Shown piece by piece: positions 13,523 through 25,944 of a DNA stretch of 64,000 bases. The DNA is taken from contig NW_006766920.1 of assembly GCF_000275845.1 (NCBI RefSeq), positions 209,319-273,318 on the forward strand, in the 5' to 3' direction. How positions within the stretch are numbered: position 1 is the stretch's first letter; every line of letters begins with the position of its first letter. The position numbers and the translations under genes are program-made. Under the pieces are notes generated by a model that saw only the letters and a list, made by a program, of their open reading frames with translations, made no database searches and had not been told where the DNA came from. This DNA is from Dichomitus squalens LYAD-421 SS1. Its lineage: Eukaryota > Basidiomycota > Agaricomycetes > Polyporales > Polyporaceae.

Positions 13523-14939
13523 TGTGGACAGTCAAGCCGAGTCTACGACAGACACGGAGGTAGGAGAAGGGACGCCGCCGGCCTCGACGAGCTCGACGCT
13601 GCAGGCAACGAGAAGAGAAGCGGGGACGGGGTATAAAGATGGCAGTCCGGCGACAGCTGGAACGACGATTCGAATCCGGGTACCCACGAGCCACGTGTCT
13701 CGCTTAGCAGCTAAATTGAGACCGACGCTCATTGTATGTGCAAGAAGTTGCTCATGCTCTTTGCCGACTTGGAGACATGATCACTGTCAGGCAGGACATG
13801 CCCTTCCACAGGTCAGCCGTATAGAAAACCATCTCTGTGCGTAAGATACCGACTGTACGTGTGGGACCCCTTGGCGCACTCACGAAGCTAGCGAGTGCCG
13901 AGAGCTTGGTGGCCGTGCCACGACATCGCTTGAGTCGTGCTTCGTCGGAATGGCAGACACTTAACAGGTCAGTCCAGGAACGCTAACTGAAAGTGAAATG
14001 TAAGCAGGGGAAAAGATGCCTACATCTCAACCAACTGGCTGATATACTGCCGTTAGTTCGTTAGGCTCCTCAAGCTTCCCAGTGCGCTCGAGTGCTGTGT
14101 AAACTCGCGGTCCACCACGCAGCATCCATACACAAGACAATTTTGCCGGAAGGCAGACGAGGGTATACGATATCAAGCGACAATCCCCCTCCATTCTGTA
14201 GTGATGTGCGGAGGATTGTGTTGTAAGTATTGGTCCGGGATGCAAGTGCACGCTATGGCTTAGGCTAAGTGCAGTACTCAAAAGGCGTCGGTATCATTCA
14301 AACTAAAGCAGACGGTCAATGTGAAGGGGCGACGCATCACAACTGTGCGAAACATCATGATTGCGCAGGATTTGAAGCCTGAAGCGTTGATGTTTCAACG
14401 CTAAGCTAGATTTTCCGACGTTGTATGGTAAGGCGAGCAGAATGACTATACGAGTGCAACCACACCAGCCAAGTCATCAATATGTAGGACACTGCACGGC
14501 CGTAGCACTCAGGTGAGACGACCAGAGAGACCGGTTATAAGTGGCAGTACAAAAAGGCCATTGTATTGCAGGAAAAAGAGAGACGGCATCCACCGTCCGC
14601 ACACCCAGTTGAATAGACAGGCAATTAGGACCAAGACTGCAATCTGTATTCATGCTATGTATCAATGTGAGGCACTTCCAAACCAAAGCGCGAGAACAGC
14701 GTGTATTTGACAGACTCGAGGGAAGAGATTCGGAGAGGCAGCATAGGGCACAAGCGAGACGAACGCTACAAATGACACGGTATGTTTGAGTTCAGAAAAG
14801 GGTGTGAGACAAACCCTAGTGTTCTCATACGATGTGCGATCGACGGAGTCGATTGACTAGATGACCGTCAGATATCGCAGTACGGTGACCGAGGGAGAAG
14901 ACTCGACATCGGGGGCTGGAAAGCCGAGATGCGCCTATC
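13523..14939. other. Intergenic, promoter side of the coiled-coil gene; nothing else seen
   Basis: The first 200-300 bases should hold the minus-strand promoter of the coiled-coil gene. Beyond that only short, unrelated frames occur. A TTCGAAT-type box near 13672 looks like a tRNA B box but lacks a matching stem, so no tRNA is called. Confidence 0.35.
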
Positions 14940-16440
14940 ACGTGCTCGCGCAGCGCGTGAGCTCGATTCGAACTTCGCAGGGCTCATCCCTCTTCCCGTC
15001 TTCAAGTGCTCTCTGTTGCGTCGACCATGCCTCCCCTCCTGGCTTGCTCTGCTGGCTCTCCTGTTGTCCTTTTACAATGCCTCTTGAAATCTTCACTATA
15101 TTAAGCGTCTCTGCAGTTAATCGTCCTCAGGAGCCGAGACATGGGTGTCGCGGAGTCTCCGGCAGGCTGGCTGAGGGGGCAGTGGACCCGTAAGCGAATT
15201 TCGGAAGGTGTGTTGATTTTACTGTCAGCTACCTCCATGTATGCACCTGTGTTTCTGGGAAATCGCACTATGCGCTGCAGGGACTGCTACCTGGCATGAA
15301 AGTTCCTAGCTCGGGCTTTTCGCGTGCAACGTGAGCCTACCGTGTGTATTTGCTTTCCTTAAGATCATACCTTTCAGTCCATATGGACTCCGTGTCCCTA
15401 CTATTGGTACTCGACCGAAGCCTCCCCTTGTCACCTCCGTCATACATGCCGCAATCTCTGCAGGACATCTCACCGTGTGGTCGTTGCTGCTCTCAGCACA
15501 ACCGTGATCAAGCCCGCAATCTCGTCTTGCATCCTTCGCTAGGCTCGTATGCTGCCCCTTAGGGTCTAGTCCAGCTGTCCTTGGAGCTACAGGACGCGAC
15601 GTGTCGAATCGACGCGTTTTGCGCCCGTTTCCCTGATCGTCCTCCTTACTCGACCAAGCTCTCCACTGTCGACACCTGCGAATCATCCGGCGAAGCTCTC
15701 TGACTGTCGAGTCTTCATGTCAAGTACAAGGTGCATTCACAGATGAACAGTGGTGCGGCTGATTAGGCTTAACATATGGTCCGTCAGAGTGCTCCTGTCA
15801 GTTCACCCTTGTAGACACATCCTGGTCAGTACATCTTCCTTCGTCACCGTCTCATTCTGCGTCAATATTGCCTCAGGACATCATCAAGTCCAGCAATTCT
15901 GTACGATGGCTTGACGAAGTGCGTTCTCGCCGCCCAGACCGCCATCGAGATCACCTCATCCACGATAGCATCGACTCCCTTACTGGTGCGCGTTTTCCTC
16001 AAGAAACGCGTCGCACAGTGCCGGCCTCGGATAACACACGCGATCCAGCGCCTTCACTCTCACTTGGTCGTTAGCGAGCGCCTTGTCGGTATCGAGGGGC
16101 CACCGGGACCGTGTCTTTGCGATGCCTCAAATCCTCATGGTGGCATACCAGGCCGGCATGCCAGAGGAGGACTTCGTGACCCAGTGGGGTACACACGTGA
16201 GCAAGAAGTATGCGAACAGGATAAAGAAGGTCGCTGCTAGTAGGTACGGTTCGTTCAATCAGACGAGTAGTGGACGCGTGCTCAGGCTCACTGTCTGCGA
16301 TCTTGGCGGAGTCACCATCTTGGGTCTCTTGCATCTAGGTAGGGTACCCCTGAATGTCGCTTTTCTTGCACTGTCTCAATTTGCGGGTGCGTAGTATACC
16401 ATACACCTACGCTGCGCTAGGCCGAAGAGGTGTGCGGCAA
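14940..16440. repeat. Diverged dispersed repeat R, copy 1 (partner at 27005-28480)
   Basis: About 1.5 kb aligns collinearly with 27005-28480, upstream of the next helicase copy. Shared landmarks include CTCTGTTGCG near 15010 and 27070, GCGGAGTCTC near 15152 and 27211, and TTTCTTGCACTGTC near 16362 and 28415. Both copies keep related minus-strand peptide fragments, such as CGLDHGCAESSNDHTVRCP here against GCAESSNDRTARCP in the partner. Both also carry stops and frame breaks, so this looks like a decayed gene or mobile element rather than an active gene. No terminal repeats or target duplication were found. Confidence 0.6.
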
Positions 16441-16589
16441 GGGTCGACGCGTGACCCGTCGAGATGCGGTTGTCACGCGCGCGCGTTACGTCACACCGGC
16501 TCGACAAGTCGCAATTGTCGAGGTCTTATGGTGTGACCAATCAGACCCCTGAAGCTCAAGCAAGAACCCTTCAATATCGTTCTTACTGC

Positions 16590-16830
16590 CAATAATGAAT
16601 ACTGACATACCATGCTTTGTGATCGCTCCGTACGCTCGACGGTGTGACATTTGCAGCTTGCCTATTCCGGCAGGTACCGCAGCACGCGAGGCTAGCGCTT
16701 CGGTGACCAAGTTCCCAAGGACCCACAATGCGTGTACGCTCCTCCGTCTGCGGTCCATCGTGGCTGGCGTAGCTCATCATATATGTGCACAGTTTCCAGC
16801 ATTTGCTTTTGTAGGGGAACTCCGACAAGT
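16590..16830 (-). pseudogene. Decayed coding segment S, copy 1
   Basis: On the minus strand this segment encodes VHALWVLGNLVTEAL, closely like VHALWVLGNFGVKLT encoded at about 39300-39350 before copy D. The DNA string AGTTCCCAAGGACCCACA is shared. A shorter match lies at 28560-28640. The fragments sit at similar places upstream of B, C and D and read away from the helicase genes. They could be remnants of a divergently transcribed neighbour that was copied with the helicases. The gene of origin is not recognised. Confidence 0.4.
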
Positions 16831-17567
16831 AGTCGCTTTGGTACTACGAAATCGTGCTTGCACTCACTCGAGATATGCGTGTCTTCAAGTCCAAGAAAAC
16901 AACGAAGTCCTTTTTTCTGGCTCTTCTACGGTCCACCCACCACCACAATCAATCGCACATAAAGTCCATTTGCCCGGGATGCCTCTGAAGTGGACTCTGC
17001 GTAGTCGGACGCCCTGTGTGAGCTTGCAGCCCCTGCGGCTTACGACGGCCTCCCGAACCTGTTAGTGAAGAGTGTCCCTGTGATTGTAATGAAAAGCGCG
17101 GATGAGCAGACCTGGATCACATAAAAGGCTTCCAGCACAATCCGATGCGTCGTCAGAGCACCTGAGTGATGAGTCTCGGCGGTATGTTCTGCGTGAGATG
17201 TAGTGAGTGCCCCACGGGTTTGTCGTTGAGCCCCGTCCGGTCAGGCGGTACGCATGTTCATTCCACTTCAGGGGGAAAATGTCCGCTTACCGAGTCTTCA
17301 TCCGCCTCAAGGATCAAATAATCCACGGTGTCAAGAAGCTTTCCAACATCTGTCATTTGGTGACCTAGTGTAATGAGGTGTCCTTGGCGGATGACTGGGA
17401 GGGTGCGAGACTACCTGAGCCGCCGGCCGAATCGTAGGTTCAAGCCTCGTGGGACAACTACCGCAGCACAGTTCGTAGCCCGCGGCCTACTGCCCTACGT
17501 TTCTCGATTCCCTCCAAGCATCGTACGGGTTCTCTTCATCAGATCTTGCTGCAGCTGCATACCCAAC
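16831..17567. other. Upstream region of helicase copy B
   Basis: No gene is supported. The string CTACCGCAGCACAG near 17458 recurs upstream of copy C (near 29119) and in shorter form before D (near 39277), so part of this interval is shared flanking or promoter sequence. Confidence 0.35.
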
Positions 17568-20500
17568 ATGTCATCTCTGGCCCTCGAAGACACTCGAAGG
17601 ATCGAAGCAGTGCTATGGCAACCTGCTGCAGCTCTCACAGATATTCTCGTTGAATTGCTGGAGGACCGTGGACGAGCGGAATGCGCACTAGCGAGTGAGT
17701 GAGCTCTCCTCACGCAATTGTTAGATCTGCTCATTGAGCTCTCATAGCTCTGAACGACGAATCCTTTGCACGGGTCGTGTCGCATCTCAACAATGGTTTC
17801 CCCAAGACCGCGAAAGAATTTTGCGGAAGTATGTGGTCTTCAATGTTGTCTAAGTTTGTTGCGACCTTGGTGGAGATGGCTGTGACGACCGATCTGGGGA
17901 CGGGAGGGTCTAAGAAAAGCTTGGACGCGCGCCGCAATGGTGTTGTCCTGGCGGGTTCTGCCCTTGCGGAGATTGCAAGACTGTCTTCGAAGACAGTGAG
18001 TTTACGGATTATGCTCAGATCGAGCCATCCTCGGCCTGAGTATCATCTCTTAGGGCTGGTCCCAAGGCGATATCGCCGTCAAAGTCTTCGCAGACCTCAA
18101 TCTGAAGACGCCCTCGACCGTCCAAGAACTCGCGATGAAGGAACGTGAGATATTACAGGAACAGCTACGCATGCTCAAGGTATGTGAGAGGAAATTTCTA
18201 CTATGAACAATGCCTCGACCTTCCAATCCCTTCCAGCATTCTCTGGAGATCCTCCGGACGCCGGCCTCCGTCGCCGCCCTTTCGAAACGGCAGGGTATCT
18301 CCACCGTCAATGCCGATGTTTTCGAAAATACCATCAGCATCACAGCCCCTTTCTATAGCGAAAACGTCAAGGGATTCGGAGAATGGAAGCTTTTCATCAC
18401 CGACGCCGCGAACGCTCACCTAAGGCAGTTGCGAAGAAGGTCGCCGGATACACTACTTATTGTCTTGAGGAAAATGCGGTACGCGCTTCCTCTAACGAAA
18501 TCATTGCTACTCTCTTCCTCAATGGGTCATGGACTCACCATATCAGAGACTTATCGCGTGGTCACTTCTCTCCGGATAATCAGATCCTCATCTCAGACAC
18601 CGAGAAGTCTGTCCCGATATTCAAGGCGAAGATGACGGGAGACACGCGCTTGGTGGTATGTCACATGGGCAAGGAACGCAGTCATAGCTGACCTTTCGGA
18701 AATAGTACCAGGTCGACTGTGTGACAGATCCAGAGTCCCGGGTGAGCAGCAAATGGCTACTTCCGTGAATGAGCACTACTGACGTTTGATGGCTTTAGAA
18801 GGAATGCCAAGGCGAGTGCAAAACTACTTTGTGAAATGTAGTTCGCATCTTATGGGCTCATTTATACAGCACTGCGAATCTTTGGTGTCTACAATCATGA
18901 CGAACTCTATCGCATGAAGCAGTTCTGGGTTTCTCTAGGAAGAGATTTGGGACGCCAAGGCAAAACATATCGTGAACGGTAGGCTCACCTGAATAGTTAT
19001 ACTGCGATGGAATGATCCGAATCCTACTCGGTATAGCTGTCGGCAGCGAAGCCAAGGGCGGAACACTTCCAATGATGTTTTCTCTCCTCAGGTGTTCTCA
19101 TGTCATGCAGATGACAATGAGCCGTTGGAGACCTTGACCACCTGGGAGATTCCCTCTGAGCTCGATGTGGGTCCGTTTTCCCTCATCTTTGAGTGGTCTG
19201 ACAATTTCTGTACACTCAGTACTCAGAGATGCTGACGATGCATCGATTTGTGGGGTTCTCAAAGGTAGGACATGATGTTTCATTCTATTGCCGCTGACTG
19301 ACTACTCTTGTCCCGACAGGCGCTTCTGAATAGTAAGTGGTCGAGGTGCGGGTGAGCACTATGACATTTTCATTGTTCCATAGGCTTCATCGCAGACAGG
19401 AAGATTGCTTTCATGTACGAGCCCTCGTGAGTACCCTGTCCTATCTTGTATATCAATCGGCCTTGACGAGAGAGATAGGCCGGAGGAAAGGGAGATCATC
19501 GAACACCCGACTTCCTGCTATGTCATCGGTCGCTCAGGGACAGGGTAAGATATGGAACCGTGATTCTAGAAGTCATATTCAAAGCTGAATTGTTATACCT
19601 TTGCAGGAAGACGCTCACAATGATGTACAAAATCGTCGCTATTGAACATGGTTGGGCATCTTCGTACACGTGGGGACTCACGAAGCCGCGTCAACTGTTT
19701 GTGACTCGCTCACGTATGCTGGCGGGTCAAGTCCACCGGACGGTCAATGAAGTTCTAGAGTCCTTCAGATTGGCTGAGATGACTCAAGCAGAGCTAGCTG
19801 AACTCAGGACAAGACGTGATCAACCAGAGGAGTTACGCCGTCCTGTTCCCAAGAAATGGAGCCAGCTCGATGACGATCATTTCCCACTATTCCTCAGTTT
19901 TGATCAAGTAAGTTATTCCCCTGTATCACTTTTCGACGTACCTGTAATAGAGCGCTCTTAAAAGGTCCGTGCAATGTTAGAAGCCGACTATGCAGGCAGT
20001 ACACGTGCACCGATGTTGACGTCGGAGGACAGCCTGGATGTGTAAGTTCATCGGCGCTTTGAAAAGTGTACAATATCTGAGGGTTTTTGGAATATGAGGT
20101 TTGATGAAGGGTCATTTGTCTCTGGAAAGAGATTCATCTCAACCTACTGGAGTCGCTTTCCACAAAGGTTGACGCACGGTCTAGGTATGTAGTATGATCT
20201 ATGATGCATTCGAAAGGTCTTGCGTGCAACTCATGACACAATCTAGACCCGTCTTCAGTCTTTGGAGAAATCATGGGTACGTCGGAATTAGGGTCAGCTG
20301 TGATATGTTTCTGAGATACCGGTAACAGGTGTTCTGCAAGGCTCTGAGGAGGCGCACAACACAGCTAGAGGGTATCTGAGCCGGGAAGCGTATCTAGGAT
20401 CAAGCGAGCGGGCCTATTCGACATTTGCTACCGAGAGAGAGAGGATCTACAACATCTTTGAAGCATATCTTAAGCTGAAACGGCGTCGGCAGGAATATGA

Positions 20501-23500
20501 CGATGCAGAGAGGTGTGATAGGCTTTTGCTATAACTTTAGCATCTCCGCAAGCACGTACTCAACTAAATATCACCAGAACGCACAATCTGCTAGTGCTGA
20601 TGGTCAAAGAGAAACTTCCAGGACCCCCAGTCCAATTTCTGTTGAGCGTCTTTTTATCGGAGCATAGACTCAGTCGTATGTTTCCAGAGCTAACATTATA
20701 GCCAGGTACAATGATGAAGTTCAAGATAATCTGATGATCGACATGCTCTGTAAGCTTTGTGGGTCCATCAAGCAACTGTCAACCTATTTGACTCGATATA
20801 CGATTAGTTATGAGATCCCTCAGCAATAATTCAAACGGAATCTTCTGGGCGGGTGATACAGCACAGACAATTACGCTCGGTAGCTCATTCAAATTCAGTG
20901 AGCTAACTTCACTCATGTACAGAGTGGAGGTGTGTTTTCCACTGCCTCGGGTGAAACGCATCTCATAATACTCTACCTGCTCTTTAGAGGAGGGAACCTA
21001 ATCGCCTACATATCCCACCGCATACATTCAATCTCACCGTAAACCGCAGGTCTCATATGGGAATCATAAACGCTGCTCAAACCGTCGTGGACCTCCTCAC
21101 TACCTTATGGTCAGAGTCCACTGACAAGCTGAGTCGCGACAAGGGCCACAAGCGAGGCCCGAAGCCCATCTTCATCAGAGGCTCCACTGAACTGTTCAAG
21201 CTACTCGGCCATAGAGAGAATCTTGGAGTATCGTAAGTTAGATGCTGATCCATCCATGTTAACTCGTTGACATCATCCATTTCTCTGTAGACTTGAGCTT
21301 GGCTCTGAACAATGTGCGAGCTGTTATACCTTCTTTGTATTCTACAAAACTGACTTGTTGTGCATGAAAGGCACCATCGTGCGTGACGAAGTCTCTCTCG
21401 ACGCGTTGTTCTCCCGTGGCGTCCTTGGTGGCGTAACACTGTGAGTAAATACAGAACCATGATGCGAGAACGAAAGTGACATAGTTTCTATAGGACCGTG
21501 GAGCAGAGCAAAGGGCTTGAATTCAACGATGTGAGTTGTATCCTCTAGTTACCTCTCACAGATTAAATCGATTCTGGTGGTATGATGTCAGGTATTTCTA
21601 TGGAACTTCTTTGGGAGCTCAGAGTCAAGTATGAGAGAATGGGCGGTGGTCGGCGGCGCCCCAGGACACTCGGAGCAGTACTCGCCTCAGCCCGCAGACA
21701 AGTACCGCAATGTATGCAGGGAGGCAGGTATATTTCACACCTTTCTCGGGCTTGTCGTTGAGATCATTCGCTCACAGCTCAAGTGTCTGTATGTCGCAAT
21801 CACACGGGCTCGTAACCATCTGTTCATTATCGAAGAGACGGTTATATCACACCCAATGCTGGTAACTCCTACCATTGTGTACACCGAATTATCATAGCTC
21901 ATTCATTTCTGCTAAAGAATCTCTGGCGCAGCAAGGATCAACTGGACATCGCAAGCAATCTCGAATCCTGGATTTTGCCCGTTTCCAAATCTCTCCCTGA
22001 GGACTGGGCAAAACGAGGCCGGATACTCATGGACAAGCAAAATTACGAGCAAGCGAAGTACTGCTTTCAGAGGGCCGGCCTCCCACGAGAAACAAACATT
22101 GCTCAGGCGTATCACCTGCGCGAGAGCGCAGTCACTGCCGAGCAATTTGTGGAAGCTGCTCAGTTGTTCGAGTCGTGTGCTGCTAAAACTCTAGACGTGG
22201 CAGACAGAAAGGAGCTCCTCCTTGCTTCCGCTACATGTTTCAGTCGCGCCCGTGACAACTTGCGGAGCGCAGAGCTATACCATGCTGCTTTGGAGTACAC
22301 GAAGTGCATTGTCCAATACTGCAAGGCAACATCGTGGCAGAAGGCCCTGGATGTCATTTGTCAACATCGGGACGATGTCGAGCTTCGAGCCATGCAGAAC
22401 GTCCTTTTACATTTTTTCGACCTGGGCCAGTACAGGTATGTGCTGCTTTTGTGTCGTGATCAGCACCAATCAATGACACTGTGGTGGTCCAGCCGCATAG
22501 CGGAGGTATTTGCTGACACAGAAGAACTCATCCTATTTATGAAGATTCACGGAATGAAGCCTCACCTTGCTGCTTACCTAGAGCTATTGGGGCGATACCA
22601 GGAGGCTGCGGAGATCCATCTTGGTCTCTCTCATATCCCCCAAGCGATTGCACTATTCTTCCGTGATCCGGATCCCAACTCAGCAGCGCAGGGAACAACC
22701 AGACTCCTGGACGAACTTTGGCAAGTTTCTACTTTGGGACAATCTGTCAATGAGGTGTCGAAGACCTCGAATGTACCCATCCAAACGCTTGTGAACCTTG
22801 CAAAGCAGCGGCAGGCATTGTTCGGCATCCAGTATAAGAACCATCAAATTCACGAAGACGAGGTGACATGCCAACTCAATGTCCACGAATTAGTTTGACC
22901 TAAACACTGACTAGATCTCCATGTTCCTTCTCCTCACATCCCGGGACGCTACTGCGCTTGCGCGTATGGGAATGCATCGTTCTTCGAGTGGCGATGTCGA
23001 TGAAGCGCTGCTTTTGCTGGACTATGCGTTCAAATTCTGGCATGAACAGAAGTTCACGTTGTCGGAAACAAGCACACTCTTAGCATCTTCCTTCTTTCTA
23101 CCAGCATACTACACTTACACTACTCTCCTTCAAGGCCTATCTAGTGATGTCCGAGTTTGTCGAATTCTCGGAATTCGTAAAGGACCTTCTGCGAAGCGAG
23201 GGTCTTACGTCCTACTGGCGGGCACCCTTCTATTCAAGTCGGCACGCTCTATGCAAGGTCTTGAGTTGCAAGTCCATCCTGGAGAAGACGCTCTTACCAT
23301 CACAGCCAGCTCTCTATCCCGGCTCCTCCGTGTCACCCTGAGGGAACATCTGCGGTCTCAGGCCTTAGTTATCAACAACATGGTCAAGAAGGCGCCGATA
23401 CTTGGACTATGTGTTTCGTACTGTCTGGCAGGAAGTTGTTTCGGATTCCTGAACAATTCATGTAACTGGAAGCATCAAGGGGGAGCACATCTTCTGGGTA

Positions 23501-25149
23501 TGGAGGGCATGCACAGTCGCATCCGTACTTTGTGCCAAGTAATCATAGCCTTTGGACCCGTCAATTCCGCCGATGATGCAATCTGGAAAGAACGGTACGT
23601 GTCAGAACCCAGAGCTCTCTCCAAATAGCCGCATCTCTCGTTTACTTGACCACCTCTACAGGGCCATGTGGATGTACGCGCTCACCACTTGCCTTCACGT
23701 TCCTTTCTTCGCACTGGGCACCTCATTCATGTTCCATGTCAACCTCGTCCCAGAGTTCACGGATGCTTGTCGCGTCATGTATGGGTGGATTACCGACATC
23801 CTCTATCGCGCATACACTCCGAACTCCATCCATTGCATTTCTAGCCTCGCACTGCGTACATCGGCCATAGCATGCGCCGCTCTACTTGGCTACATGCTTG
23901 ACAAGCTTCGATGGGGTGCGCATTCAACATCTCCCTTCATCAATATCCCTTTGGATCGCTTCCACGGACAGTCCTACGGCAGGCATTTCCAGCAATTCCA
24001 TAGATTCTTACATGCCGCTGGGGAGTCGGCATATGCCCAGATGCCCGGTGCATTATTGTATATACGGTCAGTCTCAAGTGTTACGCTTCTCTGTGCACGC
24101 TCATGAACCACACATACGCACCAGATTTCTCTTGGAACACCGTGATCACTTGCTTGGACGTCAAGATCTCCTTACGCACATCATGGAGGGACTTTCAACA
24201 GCTTTCATACTGGCCGATGGTCGCCGCAGCAATCCCACCGTGCACAATGTCGTACTCAGTCGTAGATGGCTCATCAACCTCACTAGCCTATGGAACGTGT
24301 CATCAAGACCGCATCCGCATGTCGACACATACCCGAAGATGTTCTTCAATCTGTTTTCCGCAATCTTGGGGGGTCTGTGCAAATTGCCGACTGGTAAGTG
24401 ATTGTCGCACACGTTTGTGCATAGAAAGTGTTTTGACGTTTGCTGTGGGTCCTGAAGCTGCCAATCGATCCCCCACTTCTCTGTCTCAAAATATCGTTGC
24501 TAACGTATCTAGAGCGTAAGTCGAAGTCAAGGCATCACAGTATATTATTGCAGTATATTGACATTGGATCGTGCTAGTATCAAATCATTCTTCCTTGGTA
24601 CGCTTGCCCCAATGTTCAACGTTAACCGCTCAATATCTCATATATGCTTCGGAATGTAGTCGGACAATGGCTCCAGCTCGCTCAAGATGATGATCGCTCA
24701 AGGATAGTCGGTCAGATCGGGCGAACTTCGAAGCACTTCCGCCCACATCACATCCAGTGGGTAAATTCTTCCGCCTCATTGGACGGGACCCTAAACATGT
24801 ATGCAGGACGTTATTTACGACAGGAACTCCAGATTGGGAGGATCTGGCGCGAGCCGTCTGGCAGTATAACGTGCAAGATCGGGGCAGCGCAGAAGAGCTC
24901 GTTCACGTCCAGAGACTCGAAGATCTTCCGGAGGACAGGGCTATGGAAACTTACGAGACCATTGTCTGCGTGACATACACGTCGCTGACAGACCTGCCAT
25001 CGCTTCTCTCTATCCAGCAAACTCATGCGCAACCGACACCCTTTCTGCCACAATGGTTCCTCCCGCGGGCCCGCCCGACAGCCGAGGGGCCCAAGCAGGT
25101 GCTTGGATTGTGCCTGCGCGGACAGCAGGGCCCGCTACCCGTGTTGTAG
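17568..25149 (+). CDS. TRANK1-like UvrD-type helicase with TPR repeats, copy B
   Basis: The start ATG at 17568 (MSSLALEDTRRIEAVLW) is supported by the matching N-terminus of copy C. About 30 exons chain to roughly 1,900 residues. Order: helical N-terminal region; RelE/ParE-like domain from FGEWKLFITD (18372) through GDTRLV, YQVDC and FGVYNH to about 18978; Walker A GRSGTGKT split by the intron 19545-19606; Walker B as DEVQD (about 20705-20720, A to V compared with C and D); AGDTAQTI (about 20853); ESKGLEFND-like EQSKGLEFND (about 21500); YVAITRAR (about 21790); TPR-like repeats from 22005; and a Cys-x8-Cys-x7-Cys-x3-His cluster at 23410-23475. The intron 18812-18869 has GC..AG ends. The last intron is probably 24757-24806. 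There is no IQ-like tail. No disabling break was found, so the gene looks intact. A nucleic-acid role is inferred from the helicase fold; the biological function is unknown. Confidence 0.85.
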
Positions 25150-25944
25150 GATTGGAAGAGGGAAAACATCGACGGTATGATCCCTATCCTAGGAACGTCA
25201 TAGGACGCTTGTGTCCCCATGCTCGTATTTTCCTGTGTCGTCGGGCTTTCGTAGCTATCCCTTCGCAGATCCCTTTCGTATTACCGCCTTTTACGTCCGC
25301 CATTGGTGTCCTGGAATCTCGTGTCGTGCAGATATGTCATTGTCGTTGCAGAGCTTTCGTGTTGTATTCACTCTCCCTATGCACCCACCTCGAATTGATC
25401 TCCTCTATGGAACATTCAGCAGACATCGTATTGTATATTGCTTTGACCGCCCACCTCCTATTGTACTCTCGTTGACTCAGGTACCGTCTCTCTACCATAT
25501 GTCTTCACCATCTTGCAACTGTCTATGATCGCCCTGCTGCTGCCGTATCTCTTCTCATACACTTCGTCACGAATCTCTTTCTCGCACTGTCCAGAGCGCT
25601 ATTCCGTAGTATTTCGTCCTGTAGTGTCCACCTTTCCTCTGTACGCACCTCGCGATATCGTTCCGCATGTGGCACACCTACACAATGAAGTGCATGAGCC
25701 GCAGATAGGAAACATGAACGTGCTCGGACTTTCCGCCTATCTCACCATGCTCTCTGCAGACAGATACCTGAACGAGGGACAAAGCATATATAGAGAGTGA
25801 ATGAACGATGCAGACGGTGCTATGTTTCTCTGCAGCACCTGGTATATTCCCATGGTGGGATGACATGAATTGGGCCAGGGCCGATGAGCAGGACCTACGC
25901 GTGAAGCGACTCGTCAATCCCCGAGCACGCAAGCCCACAATTAG
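25150..25944. other. Intergenic after copy B, nothing recognised
   Basis: AT-richer, pyrimidine-biased sequence with only short overlapping frames. No similarity to the downstream flanks of copies C or D was evident by eye. Confidence 0.35.

Noticed and set aside
13630..13720. Possible tRNA gene (GATTCGAATCC resembles a B box)
   Set aside because: The five bases on each side of the TTCGAAT loop do not pair, and no acceptor stem or A box is placed correctly.
15306..15686. A 126-residue minus-strand gene inside repeat R
   Set aside because: The partner copy at 27273-27560 has stops and frame breaks over the same peptide, so both are treated as a decayed repeat.
25150..25800. Missing C-terminal tail exons of copy B
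   Set aside because: No acidic linker or IQ-like motif like those of A and D could be found in any plus-strand frame.
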